From NCBI RefSeq assembly GCF_003002055.1, contig NZ_PVZF01000001.1:830185-894184 (forward strand): a stretch of DNA of 64,000 nucleotides. Reading direction: 5' to 3'. The translations under genes and the position numbers were made by a program. The notes below the pieces were generated by a model. That model was not told where the DNA came from, ran no database searches, and worked only from the letters and a program-made list of their open reading frames with translations. The stretch's first letter is position 1. Each line of letters opens with the position of its first letter. This DNA comes from Kineococcus rhizosphaerae (lineage in GTDB: Bacteria; Actinomycetota; Actinomycetes; Actinomycetales; Kineococcaceae). Shown here piece by piece: positions 57,018-64,000 of the stretch.

Positions 57018-57872
57018 TCAGGCGTACGCCGTGCCGCCGCTGATCCCGAAGAACTCCTCGAGCGTGGTGACCCGCCGCTCGGCCATCCGGGCCAGCAGGT
57101 CCGTCCCCACCCAGCGCCAGTGCCACGGTTCGGGGTCGTACCCGGTGATCCCGGTCTTGCCCTCGGGGTAGCGCTGCAGGAACCCGAAGCGGCCCGCGTT
57201 GGCCCGCAGCCACACCGACTCGCGCGTCCGGCCGAAGCAGTTCTCCAGCTGGCACCCGGGCGCCGAGCTGCCGCCGAAGTCGATCGCGAGCCCGGTCTGG
57301 TGCTCGCTGTACCCGGGTCGGGCCGACAGGCTCTCCGCGGTCTCCAGCCCGTTGCGCCGCACCGAGCTGTCGTGGACCGACTTCTGCCGCGCGTAGGACC
57401 GGTAGCCGCTGGTGATGCTCAGCGACACCCCGTCCGCCCTCGCCGCGTCGAGCAGGGCCCGCAGGTCCCCGGCGATGGAGGCTGCGACCTCCTTGCCGCC
57501 CACGACGGCCAGGGCCGGTGCGTACTCCAGGGGGTCCAGGGCGTGCTGCTTGTTGACGACCACCCACGGGCTGCCGGCCTCGGTCGTCGAGGGGCCCGGC
57601 ACGACGGGGGGCGCGGCGGACGGGGTGGACGTCGAGGCGGGGGCCGGCGCGGCGACGGCCGCGACGGGGTCGTGCACCGCGGGGTCGACGGCGGCGACGG
57701 TCCGGTCGGTGGTGCTCAGCCGCGACAGCAGGACCCCGCCGCTGGCGCCGGCGACGACGAGCCCGGCGAGCAGGGTCCGCCGGGCCACGACGGCCTCGTG
57801 GCTGAACCGGCGGCTGCCGTCGGGGCGCACCTCGGCGGCGAAGGGCGACCGTCGAGTCCGGACTGCGGTCAT
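57018..57872 (-). CDS. M15B D-alanyl-D-alanine carboxypeptidase, VanY-like
   Basis: A 284-residue exported or anchored peptidase. ATG 57872 starts a basic segment, and one helix (RRTLLAGLVVAGASGGVLLS, about residues 32-51) is followed by a Pro/Ala/Ser-rich linker. The M15 zinc motif is SEHQTGLAIDFG (SxHxxGxxxD) with the third ligand in PEPWHWRWVG; ITSGYRSYARQ is the substrate-binding SGYRS. It trims the terminal D-Ala of peptidoglycan stems. There is no vanRS or vanHAX nearby, so a housekeeping cell-wall role is likelier than resistance. Confidence 0.9.
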   Translation of the reverse strand: MTAVRTRRSPFAAEVRPDGSRRFSHEAVVARRTLLAGLVVAGASGGVLLSRLSTTDRTVAAVDPAVHDPVAAVAAPAPASTSTPSAAPPVVPGPSTTEAGSPWVVVNKQHALDPLEYAPALAVVGGKEVAASIAGDLRALLDAARADGVSLSITSGYRSYARQKSVHDSSVRRNGLETAESLSARPGYSEHQTGLAIDFGGSSAPGCQLENCFGRTRESVWLRANAGRFGFLQRYPEGKTGITGYDPEPWHWRWVGTDLLARMAERRVTTLEEFFGISGGTAYA

Positions 57873-57887
57873 GGCCCGATCCAACCA

Positions 57888-57916
57888 GCGCGGCGCGCGC
57901 TGGGCACGCGCCGCGC
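57888..57916 (-). terminator. Intrinsic terminator of the rhamnoside operon
   Basis: GCGCGGCGCG (57888-57897) pairs perfectly with CGCGCCGCGC (57907-57916) around a nine-base loop. It lies 11 bases after the rhamnosidase stop codon in the direction of transcription and just before the peptidase gene start. Confidence 0.7.
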
Positions 57917-57927
57917 CGGAGGCACGA

Positions 57928-60201
57928 TCAGGCGTTCACGCTGTGCTCGCCCGCACCGAGCTCGCGCTCGCTGCCGTCGGGCAGCCGCAGCAGGGCCGTC
58001 GTGCCCTGCGGGACGGTGACGTCGACGCTGAGCGCGCCGTCCTGCTCGCGCCAGCTCACCGCGAGCCGGCCGTGCGGCGTCTCCAGCGCCCCCCTGGCCC
58101 AGCTGATCCCGCCGCCGGGCTGCGGGGCGACGAGCGACTTCGCGTACCCGGGCTCCAGCGGCGACAGGCCCGCGACGACGCGGTGCATCCAGTCCGCCAC
58201 CGCGCCGAGGGCGTAGTGGTTGAAGCTCGTCATCTGGCCGGGGTTGATGGTCCCGTCGGGCAGCATCGAGTCCCAGCGTTCCCAGATCGTCGTGGCCCCC
58301 ATCGTGACGGGGTACAGCCACGACGGGCAGCCCTCCTCCAGCAGCAGCTTGTACGCCTCGGCCAGGTGACCGGTCGAGGTGAGCGCGTCGGTGACGTAAG
58401 GGGTGCCCGCGAAACCGGTCGAGACGCGGTACCCCGCCTTCTCGACGACCTCGGCGAGGCGGTCGCCCGCCTTGGCCCTCAGCTCGCCGTCGAGCAGACC
58501 GAACTCGATGGCCAGGGCGTAGACGGTGGCGCAGTCCGACAGGACGGTCCCGTCCTCGGAGACGTAGTGCTGCAGGAAGGCCGTGCGCAGCCGGGCGGCG
58601 AGGGCGTCGAACTCGGCCACGTCCTCCTCCTTGCCCAGCACGCGCGCGATGTCCGCCGCCGTGCGGGCCGAGCGGAAGATCGCCGCCGTGGAGACGACGC
58701 CCTTGTCGGCTTTGGCCGCGGCCGGGTCGTCCGGCGGGGCGTCCGGGTCGAGCCAGTCGGCGAACTGGAACCCCTCGTCCCACAGGTCGGTCGGCGACAG
58801 GAGCGTGGCGACGTGGCGGACGTGGGCGGTCGCGGCCGGGTACGCCTCGGCCAGCGCGTCCCGGTCCCCGTAGGCCTGGTACAGCGTCCACGGCAGCCAC
58901 ACCGCGACGTCGGACCAGAAGCACGTGGAGTCGGGTTTGCCGCGCAGCTCCTTGGGCGGGGAGAACTTCAGGACGTCCGGGACGACGTACGGCGTGATGC
59001 CGTCGTTGTGGGCCTGCTCGGCGTCCAGGTCGCGCAGCCAGTCCCGCAGGAACGTCGAGACGTCGAACAGGTACGCGGCGCTGGGCCCGAAGACGGCCAG
59101 GTCCCCGGTCCAGCCGAGCCGCTCGTCGCGCTGCGGGCAGTCGGTGGGGACGTCGAGGAAGTTGCCCTTCTGACCCCACACGACGTTGCGGTGCAGCTGG
59201 TTGACGAGATCGTGGGAGCACTCGAACTCGCCCGTGCGGCGCAGTTCGGAGTGCACGACGACGGCCTCGAGGTCATCGGTCGTCAGGTCCCCGGGCCAGC
59301 CCTCGACCTCCACGTAGCGGAACCCGTGGAACGTGAACGTCGGCTCGAACGTGTCGGTGCCGCCGGAGAGCGTGAGGTGGTCGGTGGCCTTGGCCGTGCG
59401 CAGGGGCCGGGTGCCGAGCTCACCGTGCTCGAGGACCTCGGCGTGCTTGAGCGTGATGGTCGAGCCCGCGGGCCCGGTGACGGTGAACCGCAGCCAGCCG
59501 ACGAGGTTCTGCCCGAAGTCCACCAGCGTCTTCCCGGACGGGGACGTGGTGACCTCGACGGCCTTGACGACCTCCTGCCGGCGGACCGGCGGACCGACGT
59601 GCTCGGTGAGCCGGGCGGTGTCGAACTCCACCTCGTGCACCCCGGACCAGCCGTCGGCCGGGCCGTCGACGGTGTCCCAGCCGGGGACGAGCAGGCGCGC
59701 GTCGACGTCCTGGCCGTCGTAGATCTCGTCGGCGGTGACGGCCGAGGCGCGGGCCTGCCACTCCGGTCCCGTCGCCACGGTCTGCCGGTGGCCGTCGGCG
59801 AAGGTGATCTCGAGCTGCGCGATCGCGCTCGGCTCGGACGCGTACAGGCCCCGGTGGCCGCTCCAGGCCAGGCGCCCGGCGGCCCACCCGTTGCCGACGG
59901 CCAGGCCCAGGACGTGGTCCCCGGCGTGGTCACCATCGTGGTCCCCGGCGGTCAGCCGCGACGTCACGTCGTGCGAGACGTACCGCAGCCGCCACTCGTA
60001 GGAGCTCCAGCCCGGCGTGAGGACGTCCTCGCCGACGAGCCCGCCGTCGAGGTGGGGTTCGACGACGCCGAGGGCGCTGACGTGCAGGACGGCCGAGGTC
60101 ACCTCGCCGTGCCCGTCGTCGAGGGTGAACCGCGTGCGCAGCAGCGGGGCGTTCGGCACGTCGTCGGCGGCGATCATCGCCGCCTGCCAGCGTGGGGACA
60201 T
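57928..60201 (-). CDS. Alpha-L-rhamnosidase, glycoside hydrolase family 78
   Basis: A 757-residue GH78 enzyme releasing L-rhamnose from rhamnosides. N-terminal beta domains (LGLAVGNGWAAGRLAWSGHRGLY and LVDFGQNLVGWLRFTVTGPAGSTI) precede the six-hairpin catalytic domain. That domain contains GNFLDVPTDCPQRDERLGWTGDLAVF, the usual site of the acidic catalytic residues, and ATTIWERWDSMLPDG. No signal peptide is seen, so it acts in the cytoplasm on imported glycosides. ATG 60201 has GGAGG nine bases upstream. It is the last gene of the transporter operon. Confidence 0.94.
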   Translation of the reverse strand: MSPRWQAAMIAADDVPNAPLLRTRFTLDDGHGEVTSAVLHVSALGVVEPHLDGGLVGEDVLTPGWSSYEWRLRYVSHDVTSRLTAGDHDGDHAGDHVLGLAVGNGWAAGRLAWSGHRGLYASEPSAIAQLEITFADGHRQTVATGPEWQARASAVTADEIYDGQDVDARLLVPGWDTVDGPADGWSGVHEVEFDTARLTEHVGPPVRRQEVVKAVEVTTSPSGKTLVDFGQNLVGWLRFTVTGPAGSTITLKHAEVLEHGELGTRPLRTAKATDHLTLSGGTDTFEPTFTFHGFRYVEVEGWPGDLTTDDLEAVVVHSELRRTGEFECSHDLVNQLHRNVVWGQKGNFLDVPTDCPQRDERLGWTGDLAVFGPSAAYLFDVSTFLRDWLRDLDAEQAHNDGITPYVVPDVLKFSPPKELRGKPDSTCFWSDVAVWLPWTLYQAYGDRDALAEAYPAATAHVRHVATLLSPTDLWDEGFQFADWLDPDAPPDDPAAAKADKGVVSTAAIFRSARTAADIARVLGKEEDVAEFDALAARLRTAFLQHYVSEDGTVLSDCATVYALAIEFGLLDGELRAKAGDRLAEVVEKAGYRVSTGFAGTPYVTDALTSTGHLAEAYKLLLEEGCPSWLYPVTMGATTIWERWDSMLPDGTINPGQMTSFNHYALGAVADWMHRVVAGLSPLEPGYAKSLVAPQPGGGISWARGALETPHGRLAVSWREQDGALSVDVTVPQGTTALLRLPDGSERELGAGEHSVNA

Positions 60202-60226
60202 CAGCAGGTTCCTCCAGGACGGGTTT

Positions 60227-61117
60227 CTAGCCCTTGACGGCGCCGGACGTCATGCCGGCGACGATCTGACGGTTGAAGAACAGGTACATGATCAACGGCG
60301 GGATGGTGATGAGCAGGATGTCCATGAACAGCAGGTTGTAGGACGTGAGGTTCTGGCTCTGGAAGTTGAACAGCGTCAGCTGCACGGTCGCGTTGGCGTC
60401 GCCGGGGGCGAAGTACAGCGGGTTGGTGAAGTCGTTGAAGATGTTCACCGACTGGACCACGATGATCGTCACCGTCACCGGCCGCAGCAGCGGCAGGATG
60501 ACCCGGAAGAACAGCCGGAAGGGTCCGGCGCCGTCCAGGATCGCCGCCTCGTCCAGTTCCCGCGGCACCGTGCCGAGGAAGGCGCGGAACAGCAGGATCG
60601 TGAACGAGAGGCCGTAGGCGATCTCGACGAGGATCAGGCCCGGCATCCCGCCGAACAGACCCAGCTTCTGCAGGACCCAGATCGTGGGGACCACGGCGGG
60701 CGGCATGATGAGCCCGGCCAGCACGAGGAAGTTCACCAGCCCGGTGAGCCGGGACTTGCGGCGCTGCAGGACGAACGCGACCATCGCGCCGAGGACCACC
60801 AGCGCCGTCACCGAGACGACGGTGAGGACCGTGGAGTTGATGAACGCGATGACGAGGATGTAGTCGCGCGCCTGCAGGACCGTCGTGAGGTTCTCGACGA
60901 ACTGCAGGTTCCGCGGCCAGGCCAGGGCGAACTCCCCCGCCTGCTGGGAGTCCATGAGGGCGGTGGTGACGATGAACGCGAACGGCACGAGGAAGACGAC
61001 GACGCTGGCCAGCACCGCGAGCCCGCCCAGGCCCCAGCGGTAGAGCGACGAGGCCGACCGGCCGTTCTGCGCCGGCTTGACCGACACCTTCCGGGGGGCC
61101 CCCACGACGGTGCTCAC
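60227..61117 (-). CDS. Sugar ABC transporter permease, MalG type
   Basis: A 296-residue permease with six helices. The EAA loop that docks the ATPase is ELDEAAILDGAGPFRLFFRVILPLLRP at about residues 195-221. The N-terminal 25 residues are basic and cytoplasmic. GTG 61117 overlaps the stop of the first permease by four bases. It belongs to the CUT1 carbohydrate uptake group with the binding protein and MalF-type permease. No ATPase gene lies in the operon, so a shared MsiK-like ATPase elsewhere is expected. Confidence 0.93.
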   Translation of the reverse strand: MSTVVGAPRKVSVKPAQNGRSASSLYRWGLGGLAVLASVVVFLVPFAFIVTTALMDSQQAGEFALAWPRNLQFVENLTTVLQARDYILVIAFINSTVLTVVSVTALVVLGAMVAFVLQRRKSRLTGLVNFLVLAGLIMPPAVVPTIWVLQKLGLFGGMPGLILVEIAYGLSFTILLFRAFLGTVPRELDEAAILDGAGPFRLFFRVILPLLRPVTVTIIVVQSVNIFNDFTNPLYFAPGDANATVQLTLFNFQSQNLTSYNLLFMDILLITIPPLIMYLFFNRQIVAGMTSGAVKG

Positions 61118-62052
61118 ATCTCCACCTCCTTCTTGGACAGGAACCGCGTCAGCGGGATGACGATGGCCGTGACCGCGATGAACAGGATGACGTTGCCCGC
61201 CGTCGACAGCCCGTAGAACCCCGCCTGGTACTGCTTGTAGATCACCGACGCGATGACGTCGGAAGTGAAGCCCGGGCCGCCCTTGGTCATGGCCCAGATG
61301 AGGTCGAAGGACCGCAGACCGCCGATGAGCGAGAGCGTCACGACGGTCGACGTCGCCGGCCACGACAGCGGCAGGATGATGTTGCGGAACGTGCTCCACG
61401 CCCCGGCCCCGTCGACCTTGGCCGCCTCGCGGTACTCGTTCGGGATGGACACGATGCCCGCCATGTAGATGACGGTGGCGAGTCCGACCCCCTTCCAGAT
61501 GTCGACGAGGGCCACCGAGAACAACGCCAGCGAGGGGTTGGTGAGCCAGCCGATCTGGTCGACGCCGAACACCGACAGGGCGTGGTTGATGACGCCCTTC
61601 TGGGGGTTCATGAGCACCTGGAAGGTGATCCCGACGCCCACTGTGGAGACGAGGACCGGGAAGAAGACCACCGAGCGCAGGTACCCGCGGCCGACGATCT
61701 GGGAGGTGAGCAGGATGCCGAGCGCCATCCCGAGCACCACCTTGGCGCCGGAGGTGACGACGGCGTAGACGAAGGTGTTGATGAAGCCCTTCGTCAGGGC
61801 GGGTTCGGAGAAGAACTGGGCGAAGTTGTCCAGGCCGATGAACTCGCTGGAGAAGATCGTCCACCGGGTGAGGCTGAAGTAGAACGACAGCAGGGTGGGG
61901 ACCAGGAACAGGACCGCGTAGACCACCGCGGCCGGCAGGTAGAACCAGTTGGGGTACGGGCTGCGCCGGCGACGATCGCGTCGTCCCGGTCGTCCCGCGT
62001 CCGCGCGGGTCTTCCGCGGGGGGCTGCTGATCGTCGCCGACACCTCCGTCAC
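61114..62052 (-). CDS. Sugar ABC transporter permease, MalF type
   Basis: A 312-residue permease with six helices after a long Arg-rich cytoplasmic N-terminus (about 30 residues). The EAA motif is EYREAAKVDGAGAWSTFRNIILPLSWP. GTG 62052 overlaps the binding-protein stop by four bases. The transported sugar is probably a rhamnose-containing oligosaccharide or glycoside, judged by the downstream rhamnosidase and the divergent isomerase. Confidence 0.93.
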   Translation of the reverse strand: MTEVSATISSPPRKTRADAGRPGRRDRRRRSPYPNWFYLPAAVVYAVLFLVPTLLSFYFSLTRWTIFSSEFIGLDNFAQFFSEPALTKGFINTFVYAVVTSGAKVVLGMALGILLTSQIVGRGYLRSVVFFPVLVSTVGVGITFQVLMNPQKGVINHALSVFGVDQIGWLTNPSLALFSVALVDIWKGVGLATVIYMAGIVSIPNEYREAAKVDGAGAWSTFRNIILPLSWPATSTVVTLSLIGGLRSFDLIWAMTKGGPGFTSDVIASVIYKQYQAGFYGLSTAGNVILFIAVTAIVIPLTRFLSKKEVEM

Positions 62053-63383
62053 CAGCCCGCGAGGCCGAGCTGCTGGGCCTGCTTCTCGACGTCCTGGTCG
62101 TAGAGCTTGGCCGCGTCGGCGGCCGGGGTGATGCCCGAGCCGACCTCGACGCACAGCTGCTCCAGGTTCGGACCCTTGACCGGGGACAGGAACTCCAGGG
62201 CGGGCGACTGCTTGTCGGCGTCGAAGTAGGCCTGGACGTCCTTGGTGACCTGCGGGACGTCGGCCGGCAGGGTGCAGCCCTCGACCAGGTACGGGCCGGT
62301 GGGCGGGCTGGCCTGGCTCTGGGCGTCGCAGCCGGCCGGGCTGGCGATGAAGGCCAGCAGCTTCTTGGCCGCCGTCAGCTTGGCGTCCTTGGTGGTGTTC
62401 GGGATGTAGACGGCGTTGGGGAACCAGGCCGTGAGGCCGTTGGAGGCCGCGTCGGACCCCGGCAGGGCGAAGAACCCGACGTCGTTGACCTTGTCGGGAG
62501 CCGCGGCGGCCAGCGTCGTGATGTTGCCCGACAGGATCGGGTACATCACGCCGTCGCCGTCGGCGAGCATGCGCATGCCGTCGGGGACCTTGGCCGAGGC
62601 GAAGTCGGCGTTCTCCCAGCCCTTGTCGTGGATCTCCTGCAGGTGCTGGAACCCGGCGAGGGCGACGGGGTCGGTGGCGTACTTCTTCTTGTTCGCCGTG
62701 TAGTCCTTCGCCCAGTTCTGGTCCGCGGCGGAGACGTTGTGGAAGTCGCCGAGGATGGGCAGCTGCGCGGTCCAGGTCTCGCCGTAGGTCTGGATGACGG
62801 CGGTCTTGCCGGCCGCCTTGATCGCGTCGGCGTTGGACACGAACTCCGCCCACGTCGTCGGGACCTTCAGCCCCAGCTGGTCGTAGACCTTCTTGTTGTA
62901 CATGACCCCGCCGCCGAAGGCGGTGCCGTAGGGCACGCCGTAGACGTCGCTGCCGACCGAGACCTGGGGGTCGAACGCCTCGTCGACCTTGGCGACGGCG
63001 TCGTCGCCCGTGAGCTTGGTCAGGTTCTTCTCCGGGGCGATCTGCTGGAACAGGGAGCCGGAGTTGTAGTCGAAGACGTCCGGCATGCTGCCGGTCTGCA
63101 ACCGGGTCTTGACCAGGTTGTCGCCGTCGGCCCCGGCCGGCTTGCCGTCGAGCTTGACGGTGACGTCCGGGTTGGCCTTCTCGAACGCCGTGACGATGCT
63201 CTTGGCGGTCGCCTGGGCGGTCTCGTCGACGCCGGTGAGCCAGGTGATGGTCGTCTTCCCGCCGGAGTCGGAGTCTGACGAGGAACCCAGGCTCCCGGCG
63301 CTGCACGCGGTGAGCGGGGCCAGCGTCAGCGCGACGGCGAAGGCGAGAAGACGCCGGGTGGGTCGGGGGTTGGTGCGTGTCAC
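62049..63383 (-). CDS. Extracellular sugar-binding lipoprotein of the ABC transporter
   Basis: A 444-residue family 1 solute-binding protein. The lipoprotein signal runs LLAFAVALTLAPLTAC with the lipid-modified Cys at about residue 27, then a Ser/Gly/Asp linker. TITWLTGVDETAQATAKSIVTAFEKANPDVTVKL starts the mature domain, and YGVPYGTAFGGGVMYNKKVYDQLG is the usual hinge region. GTG 63383 has GAGGAG about ten bases upstream. It is the first gene of the operon, which is common because it is needed in highest amount. Confidence 0.93.
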   Translation of the reverse strand: MTRTNPRPTRRLLAFAVALTLAPLTACSAGSLGSSSDSDSGGKTTITWLTGVDETAQATAKSIVTAFEKANPDVTVKLDGKPAGADGDNLVKTRLQTGSMPDVFDYNSGSLFQQIAPEKNLTKLTGDDAVAKVDEAFDPQVSVGSDVYGVPYGTAFGGGVMYNKKVYDQLGLKVPTTWAEFVSNADAIKAAGKTAVIQTYGETWTAQLPILGDFHNVSAADQNWAKDYTANKKKYATDPVALAGFQHLQEIHDKGWENADFASAKVPDGMRMLADGDGVMYPILSGNITTLAAAAPDKVNDVGFFALPGSDAASNGLTAWFPNAVYIPNTTKDAKLTAAKKLLAFIASPAGCDAQSQASPPTGPYLVEGCTLPADVPQVTKDVQAYFDADKQSPALEFLSPVKGPNLEQLCVEVGSGITPAADAAKLYDQDVEKQAQQLGLAGW

Positions 63384-63493
63384 GGTTCGTCTCCTCTTCG
63401 AGACCACGGACCGGCGGCTCCGCCGGCTCTTGCACCGCCTGACACGATTCAAAGCGGCAAGCCCGAGTTTGGGGACGTCGCACGGCGCTCGTC

Positions 63494-63555
63494 AAGCGTT
63501 TCCAGACGACTTTTTCCCGGGCGTCCTGGCAGGTCAGACGGGACAGCGCTTTCCC
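63494..63555. promoter_or_regulatory. LacI-type operator candidates upstream of the rhamnoside transporter operon
   Basis: The 327-bp gap between the two divergent rhamnose transcripts (63384-63710) has no gene. Within it, AAGCGTTT (63494-63501) has the AAxCGxTT core of LacI-family sites. GGGACAGCGCTTTCCC (63540-63555) is a 16-bp palindrome with one asymmetric pair around AGCGCT. Both resemble operators of sugar-responsive LacI repressors. The regulator gene is not in the window. Confidence 0.45.
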
Positions 63556-63627
63556 AGCCCACGCCGTCACCGGGTCCCGGATCACAGCCGCATCACGGCG
63601 CCCGTCGACGGGATCGGTCCACCCTCT

Positions 63628-63656
63628 TGTGAAACGTGTCAAGACCGGTCTACGGT
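63628..63656 (+). promoter_or_regulatory. Promoter with internal palindrome upstream of the isomerase gene
   Basis: TTGTGA (63628-63633) and TACGGT (63651-63656) are separated by 17 bp and can serve as -35 and -10 elements. TGAAACGTGTCA (63630-63641), symmetrical but for one pair and centred on ACGT, overlaps the -35. This is a classical repressor position for a LacI-type protein. The start codon follows at 63711. Confidence 0.5.
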
Positions 63657-63710
63657 GACTGCCGTCCCCGATGGTGTGGAACGCGACACCCCGAGCAGGA
63701 GCGAACTGCC

Positions 63711-64000
63711 ATGACGACCCCCACGACCCCCCGCGACCGCGCGCTGTCCGTGTTGCGCGAGCAGACGATCGAACTGCCCTCGTGGGCGTTCGGCAACTCC
63801 GGCACCCGGTTCAAGGTGTTCGGCACCCCCGGCACCCCCCGCGACCCGTTCGAGAAGGTCTCCGACGCCGCCCAGGTGCACCGGTACACCGGCATCGCCC
63901 CCCGCGTCTCGCTGCACATCCCGTGGGACCTGGTGGAGGACTACGGCAAGCTCGCCGCCCACGCCGCCGACCTGGGCGTCACGATCGGCATGGTCAACGC
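63711..64000 (+). CDS. rhaI: L-rhamnose isomerase-like sugar isomerase, 3' end outside window
   Basis: The first 96 codons of a gene cut by the window edge. ATG 63711 has AGGAG ten bases upstream. The sequence ELPSWAFGNSGTRFKVFGTPGTPRDPFEKVSDAAQVHRYTG and VSLHIPWDLVEDYGKLAAHAADLGVTIG is typical of the actinobacterial RhaI group, a xylose-isomerase-like TIM barrel that converts L-rhamnose to L-rhamnulose. It is divergent from the rhamnoside transporter and rhamnosidase operon, which supports the call. The metal ligands lie beyond the window. Confidence 0.82.
   Translation, partial: MTTPTTPRDRALSVLREQTIELPSWAFGNSGTRFKVFGTPGTPRDPFEKVSDAAQVHRYTGIAPRVSLHIPWDLVEDYGKLAAHAADLGVTIGMVN

Noticed and set aside
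57018..57872. Vancomycin resistance determinant
   Set aside because: VanY-like sequence alone is a common cell-wall carboxypeptidase; no vanRS, vanH, vanA or vanX genes adjoin it.

Overview
The window is a stretch of chromosome from a very GC-rich actinobacterium. GTG starts, GTGA start/stop overlaps and long spurious open frames on the non-coding strand are everywhere. Gene order follows the conserved actinobacterial backbone known from Mycobacterium and Streptomyces: proS; the GNAT gene, ispG, rseP and dxr; rlmN, cdsA, frr, pyrH, tsf and rpsB; whiG, xerC, dprA, comM and yraN; rnhB, lepB, rplS, trmD, rimM, khpA and rpsP; ffh, glnD, glnB, amt, ftsY, smc and acyP. A member of the Kineosporiaceae, such as Kineococcus, would fit. 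That placement is inference from style and synteny and was not tested by a search.

Layout. 1-2041: end of a small membrane protein and proS. 2066-8240: a catabolic island with a nitrilase-type amidase, an APC permease and an XRE-cupin regulator on the minus strand, divergent from a ureohydrolase, a DavB-like amino-acid 2-monooxygenase and a VOC protein. 8364-9355: a small membrane ORF and a VapBC-type toxin-antitoxin pair with a tandem palindromic operator. 9445-14312: DUF4081-type GNAT, ispG, rseP and dxr (MEP isoprenoid pathway plus site-2 protease), with a 37-bp direct repeat filling the dxr-rseP gap. 14420-15520: a secreted trypsin-fold protease. 15581-19875: gabD and gabT with a divergent PucR-type regulator. 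19889-21573: a PPOX protein, an acyltransferase-like protein and a DivIVA-repeat protein. 21570-27085: rlmN, cdsA, frr, pyrH, tsf, rpsB. 27339-29529: aminotransferase, DksA-type zinc finger, M23 protein. 29534-35968: whiG, xerC, rtcB, dprA, comM, yraN. 36195-42683: DUF2469, rnhB, two lepB genes, rplS, trmD, rimM, khpA, rpsP and an amidohydrolase. 42680-53826: ffh, glnD-glnB-amt behind a GlnR-like box, ftsY, a small membrane protein, smc. 54031-57872: an MFS exporter, a diguanylate cyclase, acyP and a VanY-type peptidase. 57928-64000: a rhamnoside uptake and degradation locus, cut off inside a probable L-rhamnose isomerase gene.

How genes work together. The island at 2-8 kb and the gabT/gabD pair at 15-18 kb together can supply a complete oxygenase route for a basic amino acid. 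The monooxygenase makes an amide, the nitrilase makes the acid, the ureohydrolase removes urea if the substrate is arginine, and GabT/GabD carry the resulting amino acid to succinate (or to glutarate if the substrate is lysine). amt, glnB and glnD form one overlapping nitrogen-control operon. The final locus pairs an ABC importer lacking its own ATPase with a cytoplasmic GH78 rhamnosidase and a divergent isomerase gene, with LacI-type palindromes between them.

No tRNA, rRNA, CRISPR array, insertion sequence or prophage was seen.
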